A stretch of DNA of 64,000 nt from Thalassia testudinum (lineage: Eukaryota > Streptophyta > Magnoliopsida > Alismatales > Hydrocharitaceae). Each line of letters opens with the position of its first letter. The stretch's first letter is position 1. The notes beneath the pieces are model-generated. The model saw only the letters and a list, made by a program, of their open reading frames with translations. It ran no database searches and was not told the origin of the DNA. Positions 1-9,961 of the stretch are shown one piece after another. Location: assembly GCA_037157565.1 (NCBI GenBank), contig JAZHRO010000039.1:40486001-40550000 (forward strand). Direction: 5' to 3'. The position numbers were made by a program, and so were the translations under genes.

Positions 1-1660
1 TTTAATTTCATTAATTTCCACATATTTTTGGCACATTTTTCTAAGGTTGACCTTATTTGACAAAATTATAATTTTTTTAATTTTTAAAATATACAAACCT
101 TATTCATGTTTGACAAATGTCAATAGATTCATCTCAACATGTTTAGTTCAAAATTATCCTTAAAGAGTGGGTTTAGGACTTTACATCCTCACAGTTGTTT
201 AACTTATTTTCTAACCCATTGGAAGGTCAATGAGACGTGACATCATTTCACCAAAAATATATAAAAGAAAGTACAAATGATGTAATACAATTAAACATGA
301 AGTAAAATATTTCTAACAAATGTCCAATACCTCCAAGAGATTATAGATTCGTTACTTTATTTGTAAGAGGAAGGAAATTATAATGGCTCAACAAATTAGA
401 AGAGGAAGTGTATCCACCAGAAGCCTAAATGCCTTCTTTCTTGAAATAATGTAATGTAAAAGAATATTTTGAATTTTATTTCTTACTTTTAAAAGAAGGT
501 GCAAATGGTCTTATTCACAGAGTTAGAAGACTTATGAATAATTCACTGGACGTTGGAATTCGAAATCAAAAGATTGAGACATTAATGTGTTGAAAACAAA
601 TGCTCTTAAATGCTCAAATGGTCATTATGAAATAGTTTGGATCAATTAATTTGAAATTTGATTGACCATGAGAAATATTTATTAAGTTTTTAGATAGTTT
701 TAGTTAATTAAATTATAAAATTTGGTCAATCAACCAATTATTTTGATCGATCAAATGCAAAAAAATATAAATAAGGTTTCTTGATTTGTTTTGATCAATT
801 TCATATTTCAATCGTCAATTCTAAATTTTGATTCATCAATATAAACTACATCAGTTTAAATGTATACTCTTTTGCACCCTATTTTAACTAATTTTAAAAA
901 TCAATTTTCCTAATTTCTTCAAAGCTATTTAAATATTGATCATAGATATTTTGAACTATATTAAAGATCTTTAAATTGATTTAATTATTTCTTTGGAAGA
1001 CTTAACAAGGGACTTAAATGCTTATAAAAAAGCTTACTTTAACTTGACTCTCATTTTTGAGTTTACTTACAATTTCTTCTTTAATTTACATACTTGTACA
1101 ATTTGAATTATCAATGCTACAAGTATTTTTGTGTTTGAACTCTTCATTTTTATCTTGAGAATATCTTCATATTAGGCTTGATTGTTAAGGTTTACACTTT
1201 ACTTGAATAATTCTTTTGTAGCTCTGATTATTGACTTAAATGCTCTTATTGTTTACTTGTGCTTTTATCCTAGCCTAAAATGGTATATTTTTACAACAAG
1301 ACTAGCTCGAACAAAAGTGCAACAATGATAAACTCTGTTAATATCAAAACATGAGCAGAACTTTATTCCAACATACATGAGTTAAGAAGCTAGTTTTAGT
1401 TCCTTGAAACCACTTTCCGTATTCAAAGAAAATCACTTTTAAGGATTTTTCACTTTTACTTGTTGAGTAAACTACAATTGAAATGTTATTGCCCTTTCCA
1501 AGTGCACAAATGTACATCAATGTAAAAGATCATGCATTTTATTCCATATCTCTTAATCACCAACGATATTTAGTTGTTTACTTATGCACCAGACATTAGC
1601 ATTGAAATTTGAATATCATTGCTGATATATGAAAAAATAACATAAGTAACATTCAAATAT
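1..1660. other. AT-rich DNA with no recognised gene
   Basis: This stretch is strongly AT-rich and stop-rich in all frames. I see no coding exon, RNA gene or clear transposon terminus. It flanks the left arm of the DNA transposon that starts near 1661. Confidence 0.6.
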
Positions 1661-2382
1661 AAAAGTAACAAAGATGTCCTTCTGTTAGTTTTAATTTTAA
1701 CATGTAATTCCTGACGGAGGGGGGTGAGATTGAGTGTGATACAAATATAATGTGGAAGATAAATCAATAATCCCACAATTGCAATCTCACAAGCACACAA
1801 TGCTTTTTAGGTGGAAATCTAAACCCAGGTAAAAATCATCATTTAAACCTCTCGATTTAGGATTTCCCGATCGACCTAATCGATCAAATCCACTAACGGA
1901 TTACTTTAATAAGTATAGTTCAACTTCTATACAACCACGCTACTTACATGATGGTAGCGTACCTCAAACCGACACTACTTACTCAAGGACAGTGTAACTT
2001 TAAACCACTCATCTTCACGAGGAGTATTTTGTCTCACAAGGGAGATGGGAATTCGCAAAGTGAATACCCAACAAAGACAATATACAACAATCCTATAGAG
2101 CCACAAAGTATAAATGAGATCTACCTACTATAGGAAAAAGAAACTTCCCTTTGATAGAAGTTCATCGGCTTGCAATGCGGTGTGTGGGAACCACGCAAGG
2201 CACAACGGTGCTCTCGTATGCGAAGGCAAGAGAGCGAGTGCACAGCTATAAGGTGCTCTCAAAAGTGTAGGATGATCTTGGAGAGCAACAACACTTCTCT
2301 AAATGATTTCTCTCTTCTCCTGGGCATAATATGAGTGGAAGTAGTATTGCTTATTGTCTTTGGCTTAGGAAGGGTGCTCCTC

Positions 2383-2390
2383 TATTTATA
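2383..2390 (-). promoter_or_regulatory. TATA box of solo LTR A
   Basis: TATAAATA on the minus strand inside a CCTCTATAAATAGAGG context. The same context recurs in sister LTR C at 50503. It sets the transcription direction of A as minus and places the GACGTCT motifs upstream, in U3. Confidence 0.6.
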
Positions 2391-2512
2391 GAGGTCCTAA
2401 GAAGGCTTTAGAAGGCCTTGGAATGCTTTCATAGCCATTAGAAACAATTCACAAAAGAATAAGCAAAAATCCCAGTGAAATCAGGGCCATTTATAATTCT
2501 GACAGGGTTATT

Positions 2513-3130
2513 AGACGTCTAGATTTAGGGTCAGACGTCTGGGTCTTTGTCTAATCTAAAGGTCGGTCGTCTGATCTAGACAGGTTGATCATTTGGATAG
2601 TGTTGGATCAAGACAGACATCTAAGAAGGTGTTTTAAGTCGTCTGGGAATTTAATCAGATATCTAATTCTAAGATGGGTCAGTTCTTGTTTTAACAAGAT
2701 CAAAATAGGGTTCTAGGTAATTTAGGTCAGACAACAGGTCAGTCGTCAGGTAAAGTGTCTGGATGTCTGGAATGAGATTCTCTATGGGAATTGATTTCCC
2801 AAGTCTCAAACGGCTATAAGGACTGACAAATCTTGATTTGGATCAGATCTAGCCTAACATATATTTATCAAACATCTGGATGGTTCTATGGACGTCCGGA
2901 AATAATATTAATAAAATCATAAGATAATCCTCGAAGATTATGTTTTGACAGTCCAACGGTCCTATTATTGAACGTCTGTCAAGGTCATTAAACGTCTTCT
3001 GAGACGTATAGACTATGGGTTAGACTACAGAGAGTTTGATTTCAGCCAAAGTGTTTGGATGTGTAGACAAAAGGTCGGACATCTTAAAGTTCAAGATCAG
3101 ACGTCTGAAGTCCAAATTGGACGTATAATC
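2513..3130 (-). repeat. Degenerate AGACGTCT array in U3 of LTR A
   Basis: AGACGTCT occurs at 2513 and 2533, exactly 20 bp apart. Many one- or two-base variants (GTCGTCTG, GACGTCCG, AGACGTCTG) follow up to about 3130. The nearest unit is about 120 bp upstream of the TATA box. Confidence 0.7.
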
Positions 3131-3544
3131 GGGCAGTCTGGTTACTATTTTGGTTTTTTAAGTGATTTCCAAGATTATCTAAGACTGTTTAAGTATCCTA
3201 AGGTAGTGTAAATGTTCCTAGAACTGCAGGTATGTTACTTTGGACTCTTTAACATTTAATCTAAGAAAATAAAGGACAAAGAACGTAAGCAACAAGTACA
3301 AAGTATAAGACAAAAAGATGTATATCATATTCTTCCTGTATTCAAGCTCTCACTCCACGCGAAACTCCGTCTTTACTTCTTCTATCAAGCTCATTCAATC
3401 CACCGTGGATGAGAGCTTGAGCTTCTTCACACCTGATTCCATTTGCATTTATCTTGAAATCTTAAACTCAATGTCAATGTTAAATAACAAGCGTTTTGTT
3501 ATCATCAAAATTAACGATCGTAGTACCCTTGCACCAACATAACG

Positions 3545-3790
3545 GCCGTTAGTTGCAAGTAAAAGTTTTTACATAAATACCCCTATATCTTTTAATAATA
3601 CATACTTATCCTTAGGTTCTTGGATATTACATAAATACCCCTAAAATCTTATTCACATTTATATGAGATACTCTTGAGTGTACTTCCATTAGTTTTGATG
3701 ACCGTTAATTATGACTTCTTAGATATCACATAAATATCCCTTAATTCTTGTATTAATTAGTAGATATGACCTTCTGTTAGTGTGTCATTA
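3545..3790. repeat. Left inverted arm of element G, outer part
   Basis: Contains TTTTTACATAAATACCCC, TCTTGGATATTACATAAATACCCC and a second related unit ending near 3790. These are inverted copies of the 7785-8110 block. Confidence 0.65.
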
Positions 3791-4119
3791 GCAACTTAAT
3801 TGAAGTTTGTCTGAACCTAATTGTGGTATCATGACCTTTGGTTAACTTCAATGGTCGATGCATTATCTGAAAATGCAGGAAAAATCTGAGTCATCCACCA
3901 ACTTAATAAACACCAGTTTATCATTATTCTTATGTATTAAAACAAACCTAGCTCTTAGGATTATGCTCTGCAAATGGGTTTTTGGGTTGCATTTAGGCAT
4001 AAATTAGGTTAGGCATGCATTGCATTTTTTTTGTGTTTTTAATGTATTTTTGTGAGTGTTAGGGATAAATAGATTGTCAGATCTCTAGAACCCTAGCACT
4101 CAGGAAGGCAACAGGTGAA

Positions 4120-4850
4120 GGAGAAGCTCAAACTAGTTGGAACTCAGCTTGATCCAACTCACATAGCTGGAATCCAGCTCACCTGGATTAAGGTCAGCTC
4201 ATCTTAGCTCCATTTAGCTCATCTTAGCTGAATGACAGCTCAAGAGAGCTCATCTTAGCTCACCCTAGCTTAGGTCAGCTCAGATCCATCTCAACTTAGC
4301 TGAGTCTAGCTCATCTCAGCTCCTACTAGTCCACAGGGAGCTTTAGCTAGCTCAGCTGAGTTGACTGGAGTTCACTGCAGCTCAGGTCCAGCTACATCCA
4401 ACTCCACTCAACTCCAGCCAGCTAAAGATGAATTCATCCTAGCTCAGGAAGCTCAAGTCCAGCTCCCGGGGACTCAGCTTAGCTTAACTTAGTTGAGCTA
4501 AGCTACCTTAGCTATCTCAACCAGCTTAATCCTCCCCAGGAGCACCAGACCCAGCTCATCTCAGCTCCATTCAACAGAAACCAGCTCACTTTAGCCTGGC
4601 TTAGCAGCTAGCAAAGCTAAGCCAGCTAGAGTAGCCCCATGTTGACCTCTTCAGTAGCTGCCAGCTCCAACTCAGCTCCAGACTCTGCATATACAGCTCC
4701 TCTCCTGAAATCCTAAGCTCCACATGCATATTCCTCTACTCCATAGCTAGCTAAGCTAGCTTAGCTTAGCTTAGCTAACATCCAGCTCCTTGGCCATCCT
4801 CCACCTTCAACTTAACCCTAGCTAGCTCCACCAACTAAGCTTACCTAGTC
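4120..4850. repeat. AGCT-rich block with 10-bp phasing
   Basis: The tetramer AGCT, usually as AGCTC or TTAGCT, occurs dozens of times. In the best-preserved part AGCT starts at 4196, 4206, 4216, 4226, 4237, 4247, 4257, 4267, 4277, 4298, 4308 and 4318, a step of 10 bp with one empty position. The six bases between the sites vary. It lies upstream of the TATA box of LTR F. Confidence 0.85.
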
Positions 4851-4877
4851 CACCTAAGCTACCTAACCTCTTCTCTA

Positions 4878-4983
4878 TTTTGGCACCAAGATGGACACCT
4901 CCTAGCCCCTCAACTACACCCAAAAGACACCTTGTTTTGGCGCCAAAATACCCTTCTAGAAGCCCTCCCTTTTGGCCCCAAAA
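4878..4983. repeat. E2F-like palindromes in LTR F
   Basis: TTTTGGCACCAAG (4878), TTTTGGCGCCAAAA (4935-4948) and TTTTGGCCCCAAAA (4970-4983) are variants of one palindrome. A further TTTTGGCGCCAA lies at 6467, on the other side of inserted LTR E. TTTGGCGCCAAA matches the known E2F/DP consensus. That it is bound is an inference. Confidence 0.6.
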
Positions 4984-5421
4984 CACCCCTACATCATGGC
5001 CATACACATAACCCTACAACCCATCTTAGCCTCCCACCTACCCCTCCTTCTAGAACCCTACTTGTCGCTGTTGGAACCTTGTTCCACATCTTGTTTTGGT
5101 GTTAACAAAATTATTATGGATTAATGTTTGCAATTAAGTTTTTTTCATATTTAGGTGAAGGAGCAAGGCAAACAAGAAATGATGGAGGCATGATGGTGAG
5201 AAGAAAAAGATCATGTCATGGAGGATGCAAGGATGAGTCGAGGAGAATATCATCTTCGACCTTAGTTTCTGTAGTTTAGATTTATAGATTGTATATGCCT
5301 CTTAACAAGAGAATTTAACTTAAATCATAAAAATCAATTAGAGATAAATTAGGATTTATATGGCATTCATTTTCGAAGAACGTAATTGATTAAATTACTG
5401 AAAATAGGTACTTGTAAACAA

Positions 5422-5737
5422 GTACTGGTACTTTTCATCAGTACTGGTATTTGCAAGGCACAGGTTTAAGAATTCGTCTCAAACTGTGAACAACAAGTAC
5501 CGGTACTAACCATGAGTACCGGTACATGTTGGCCACAGGTTGAAGGCTTTATTCTGGCCTGAACCTTACAAGTACCGGTACCCATGATGAGTACCGGTAC
5601 AGGTAGGTTACTGTGCCGAAGGAATTTCAAACTTGCGAGTCACAAGTATCGGTACCAGTGATTAGTACCGGTGCCAGGACTCATGTACTGGTGGCAGTGA
5701 GCTGCTAGTACCGGTACAGGTACTTTAGTACCGGTAC
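5422..5737. repeat. GTACCGGTAC doublets in 75-bp tandem units
   Basis: The 10-bp palindrome GTACCGGTAC, allowing one or two changes, starts at 5422, 5441, 5497, 5516, 5572, 5591, 5646, 5665, 5685, 5708 and 5728. Members of a pair are 19-20 bp apart and pairs recur every 74-75 bp. Spacer bases are much less conserved than the palindromes. The last unit ends about 110 bp upstream of the TATA box. Confidence 0.9.
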
Positions 5738-5847
5738 TAGCTAGCAGTTGGCCCAAAACAGAATGGCAGAAATATTAATTTTGATAATGTAAACATTGGG
5801 AATTAAATCCAAACGGCTAGTAGACGAGTATCCTAGGTCCTAAACTC

Positions 5848-5854
5848 TATAAAA
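5848..5854 (+). promoter_or_regulatory. TATA box of solo LTR E
   Basis: CTCTATAAAATG context, about 780 bp from the LTR start, directly after the palindrome array. It fits the U3/R boundary of a plant LTR. Confidence 0.55.
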
Positions 5855-6623
5855 TGACCCTAAGACTCTTTGTTTGCACACAAGAGACAAGAGAAAAGAG
5901 AAGAAAATTCCTAGAGCTATAATTTATATTTTCCACCACATATTCAAGAGAAGAAATCGTGTTTGCTGCTTTTCAATAGTGCTACAGGTTTGCAAACACA
6001 TTAACGTGTTTTGTTCACGCAATTCAACATGATTCGCGTCCTTTCTAGGCTCTCAAATCGATAACATTATATTTACATTTGTTGAGAGGCTTAGGTTCTA
6101 GTTGTAAGATTCTTTTTGTCTTACACTTGTATTTCATTTGTATCTGAGCTTGTTGCTCGTTGGGTTGTAACAAACCCGTTTTTGTACTTGGGTTGAGGTA
6201 ACCTATTAATTACCTCGGTTTAGTAAATTGATTCTCTCAAGGTTGAGAGAATCGGGTTAAAAACCCTAAGCTGGGAGGCTTAGGTAATGGAATACCCAAG
6301 GGAAAGGAACCACTATACATATTGTGCCAATTTCTGTGATTGTATTTTGTGCAAATCTTTTTGTATTACTAACATTTTGATTAAGTATTTGTGTGCGTAG
6401 CCATACATATATTCCTCTATATTTTAGATCCTACAGGCGCCACCTAAGTCCCCCTTCTAGAAGCCATTTTGGCGCCAACTTCAAGGGGTGCCACCACCCA
6501 TAACCACCACCTAGGTACCCCTTGGGTTGGCGGCAATCACCCTTAGCCATAGGATCCCCAACTACCCCCCATATCCTATCCTAGCCATCCATTCCAAGAG
6601 CCACCTATGCCCCCTTCCTACTC

Positions 6624-6631
6624 TATATAAA
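6624..6631 (+). promoter_or_regulatory. TATA box of LTR F
   Basis: CTCTATATAAACCCACC, a standard plant TATA context, downstream of the AGCT and E2F-like motifs and of inserted LTR E. Confidence 0.5.
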
Positions 6632-7784
6632 CCCACCACCTACCACCATTTTAGATCATCCTCCATTAGTGTTTAATTCCACCTATATCCACCAATACCT
6701 ACGGCTAAGAAGAAGGAGTAGAGAAGAAGATTAAGGGGGCACATCACCAGCCCCTTTGGTGCCTTCTCCACTTTCTTCTACTTGTGCCACGCCAAGGAGG
6801 AGGAGCATTCTACTTCAAGGAGGACGGCCAGGCAAAGGAGAAGGACCTAGGGTGGATGTCCACCCTTGGAGGAGAAAAGCTTAGGGCACGCCCCCTTAGG
6901 GCTTGCTTTGGAGGACATCAATTTGGTGAAGCTTTCAGAGACAAGAGTTGAAGCACTTTTTTTCAAGCCCAGGAGCTACTAGGCTTGGAGCAAGGAGCCT
7001 CCCCTCCTCATCAATTTTTAGAGGATTAGTGTTTCTTTACTTTGTACTTATAATTCTAGTTGTAGAAGCTTTCCTGTACTAGGGTTTTTGTATAACACTT
7101 TCTCATTAATCAAGTTTCCTTCTTTTGTTGCATTCTTAATTGCTTTGTTTCTAGCATTTTTCACTCCCTCTCCCTAATTATTCTAGGCCATCACTTGCCT
7201 AGAGTGAGCTTAGGGAGAGGCTCTACTTGCCACTTTAGGAGTAGTGTATTGAGTTAGGTGTTAGTCACTTTCTCGCCAACAATTCACATGTTTGACGTTA
7301 TTTCATAAACATAAAAAATGATATATTGAAAAAATATAAAAAAGAAAGTTGAGATTTATTTTCCAAGCAATGGATTTAATTTTTGCAAACTTGCCTCCTT
7401 GGACGACCCTAGATACCCCACTATCTAGGTTTATAAATTTAAGAGTTGATTGATTTTGCGCGTTACAACAACGTATTTTACAAACTGCGTAAAATCCGTA
7501 TCACAACTTTGCATACATTTCAAGCCACAGTACCTCCCACACCTTCTTCCATCCCCTCTCAATGCCCCTCTCATAAACCTAATTGAGCAAAACAAACCCT
7601 AATCCTCCATCCTATTAGTCATTACTCAACTTCCATAGTTAATGACTATTTCATCGCACCACTGTACATCATGCCACCAGTGATCTAAGTAGTCACCACC
7701 ACTGCCCTCCTCACATCACCACGCATCACACCAACAGAGGTTCCTCTCATCACACCATTGTGCATTACCCTTTAGGAGCAAAAA

Positions 7785-8110
7785 TGTTAATTTGATCCAA
7801 AGTTAACGACCATTAAATTTAAAACTAATGGAAGTTAACTCGATAGTATCTCATGTAAACATGAGCATAATTTCTTGCGCATTTACGTAATATCCAAGAA
7901 CCTAGGGTATGCATGTAATATAAAAAGATTACAAGGGTATTTATGTAAAAACTCTCACCTACAGTTAACGACCGTTTAAGTTAAAACTAATGGAAGGGCA
8001 TGTCTATTACCTGAGATAAGATTTCAAGGGTATTTATGTAATATCCAAGAATCTGACGATATATATGTAATATCAAAAGATTAAAGAGAAATTTATGCAA
8101 AAAACCCTTT
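7785..8110. repeat. Right inverted arm of element G
   Basis: Two tandem related units (about 7800-7965 and 7966-8105) both carry GGTATTTATGTAA and ATATCCAAGAA. The block is the inverted complement of the left arm around solo LTR A. Confidence 0.65.
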
Positions 8111-8467
8111 TATTTCTATATTTGAATTTATTTAAAGGCAACAAAAATAGACACTTGGCTTATATCAACAACCAAATTCACATATGACCCGTTGATCTTG
8201 CAATCTTAGTTTGTTATTGTCAAAAAATCTCAAGAGGACCTTAGACCCTTCCGGACACCTTCGAACCTGGAAATAAGCACAAACAAGTTTACCTATGCCT
8301 TCTAGCTCTAGATGGTGGCTAAACAATCGATCTTGTTGACATCCTTCGCTATCACTTTGAAGGAAAACTAGTTAGAAATAGAGGACAAATGTTGAACTAC
8401 TTCTAAATTGTTAAAAATCAAGGAAATGCAACTAGGGATTGAATTAAACATTTTTGAATTTATGGAT
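8111..8467. other. Intergenic, no recognised feature
   Basis: A short unannotated stretch between the right arm of element G and the left part of split transposon H1. I see no reading frame or repeat in it. Confidence 0.5.
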
Positions 8468-8635
8468 TGATGGGCGTTGGAGGCTGCCGTCATAGCCGTC
8501 GAGGGCCATCAAAGAACTTGTATGCATAGGAAACTTAATGTAGCCACGAGAAAATAAAAATAAGCAAGCAATCACATGAACACAAGTGATTATTGACCCA
8601 GTTCCACCTTAAACGGTGTATGTTTGGGGAGGGAT
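8468..8635. mobile_element. Left part of split DNA transposon H1
   Basis: Starts TGATGGGCG and follows the left 160 bp of the intact copy H2 (39537-40067), including GTCGAGGGCCATCAAA, TTGTATGCATA and ACACAAGTGATTATTGACCCA. The similarity stops where the Athila LTR begins at 8636. The matching right part is at about 26541-26613. Confidence 0.65.
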
Positions 8636-9099
8636 TGGTGGGGACCCGAATAGGTTGTGTTAATATGGTAAAATTATAGTTGAAGTGAGTATAGTGGTTA
8701 ACCTAAATTGAGTCTAACCATCCTTTTACAAAATTTTTAACCTGACCTACTTAATTTTATCTTGGTTACTTTTAGTCCCAGGTCGAACTCAGGGAGGCGG
8801 GAATTAGAGGTGAATAAGTTTTTACGCCTTTCCTACAAGGAATCTCTTCCGAGCGTTTATTATGTTTTTGATTTTTTTCTATTTAAGATTTTTTTTGCTG
8901 ATAATTTTGTCCTTGAGGTACACCCTCAAAATTAGGTCTTTAGCTTTGAGCCAATTTAGGGTTCCAAAAAACTGGTCTTACTATTTGCAAGACCGAGTAC
9001 CTGCAAGACAAGGATTATCTTTTCTCTTTTACTCTTTTTTTCTTAATATTTTTAATAGCAGGAAACAAAAGAGAAATAGAGGTTGCTTTTAAAGAAATA

Positions 9100-9750
9100 A
9101 ATATAGTATATATATATAGATATATATATTATATATATAGGGGTGGAGGTGGAGGTGGAAATGGTGTGCAGCACGGTGTCGAGTTGACCAACGTCTAGGA
9201 AGACGCAACCAACAGGACGAAGTGCCGCGTGGAGTGTAGGATGGATGTGTGGAAGTATGTGCGGAGGCGCTTTCTCTACGCGGGTATCGGGGAATATTAG
9301 CAACTGGTGCAGATATTCCTGCGATATAACACGTGGTGTAGGGATACAGGTAGATGATATGAATGTAAATATATTATATTTATTTATTTATTTATTTATA
9401 ACTAGATATATATGTATATATGTCTAACTATATAGATATGGATATGTATACATACATACATATATATATATTGTAATATATGTATATAGATATGTATATG
9501 TATATATATAGGTATATATGTATATAGATATATTAGTATAAGTATCTATGTATATAGATATATATAGATATATATGTGTGTGTGTATTTGTATCTACTGA
9601 TATATATATGTATATATGTATGTATATATGTATAAATATATATATATATATATTTATGTATATATGTATATCTATTTATATACAGTGTATAGGTATGAAT
9701 ATGTATATATATATATATATATATATAAGTATAGGTGTGTACAAGTGAGT
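9100..9750. repeat. TA/TATG microsatellite tracts in the 3' LTR
   Basis: Runs of TATATA and TATATG, TATTTA and GTATATA units occur at 9100-9140 and 9380-9735. The equivalent zone of the 5' LTR (25530-26025) has a different length and register, so the tracts have changed since the LTRs were identical. Confidence 0.85.
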
Positions 9751-9961
9751 GTGTATGTGTACACGTGAGTGCGTACAAGTGTGGTGTGTGTGCCTGCTGG
9801 AGAGTGAGGGAGTGGCTATGAGAGAGAGTGCTGGCGTTTAAGGCGTCTGGTGGAGGTAGCCAACATCTGATGGTGCGAGTGCGCGTAGGCACTGGCACGC
9901 AAGGGTGCGTGCGCGCGCTAGAGGGAGCAAGCGTGAGGGAGAGCGCAACGCAGTGCGCTGC

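Larger units (their letters stand above)
1703..3539 (-). mobile_element. Solo LTR A, Copia-type (SIRE/Maximus-like ends)
   Basis: Read on the minus strand it starts TGTTGGTGC, continues with TTTTGATGATAACAAAAC and ends with a CCCCCCTCC stretch followed by ATTACA. It is flanked by TAACA (1698-1702) and TAACG (3540-3544), a target duplication with one mismatch. Removing it joins the flanks into the same sequence seen in the other arm of element G, so the insertion is supported by an empty site. It is alignable with B (32065-33839) and C (41703-51174). No internal region or second LTR is present. The clade assignment rests only on the end motifs. Confidence 0.8.
5069..6435 (+). mobile_element. 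Solo LTR E, Copia-like, with GTACCGGTAC array
   Basis: Starts TGTTGGAACCTTG and ends TTTAGATCCTACA. The flanks are GTCGC (5064-5068) and GGCGC (6436-6440), a target duplication with one mismatch. Length is 1367 bp, with a TATA box at 5848 giving plus-strand transcription. No coding capacity and no partner LTR are seen. Its TGTTGG start and TTTTGGTGTTAACAAA run are similar in style to A, B and C, but the body is not alignable by eye, so it is a different family. Confidence 0.75.
3964..7468 (+). mobile_element. Gypsy-type LTR F (approximate limits), split by LTR E
   Basis: This region has an LTR-like layout on the plus strand. A 5' part is rich in GCATTGCAT words, followed by an AGCT-rich block (4120-4850), TTTTGGCGCCAAAA palindromes, a TATA box at 6624, a transcribed-looking stretch and a terminal part. 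The terminal part (TTGCCTCCTTGGACGACCC ... GCGTTACAACA) resembles the end of the LTRs of D (TTCGCCTCCCTGTGTTCGACC ... TTCAACA). Without LTR E (5069-6435) it would be about 2.1 kb. I could not identify a target duplication, so both ends are uncertain, and no gag or pol is linked to it. Confidence 0.45.
1661..8110. mobile_element. Long-TIR DNA transposon remnant (element G)
   Basis: Sequence at about 1675-1702 plus 3544-3790 reads as the inverted complement of about 7785-8110. Shared words include AGTTTTTACATAAATACCC, TTCTTGGATATTACATAAAT and CATGAGATACT. Each arm holds more than one degenerate copy of a unit of roughly 160-175 bp. Long inverted arms around unrelated DNA fit a MULE-like or other TIR transposon, but I see no transposase and did not fix the outer ends or a target duplication. 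The left arm is split by solo LTR A and the interior is occupied by LTR F, so the element is older than both. The superfamily is an inference. Confidence 0.55.

Noticed and set aside
4822..5007. 61-codon Gly/Leu-rich frame
   Set aside because: It is the translation of the E2F-like palindrome region of LTR F, ended by insertion E, with no domain.
9533..9898. Open frames rich in Tyr, Ile, His and Thr
   Set aside because: They are translations of the TA/TG microsatellite in the Athila LTRs. The same applies to 25441-26073.
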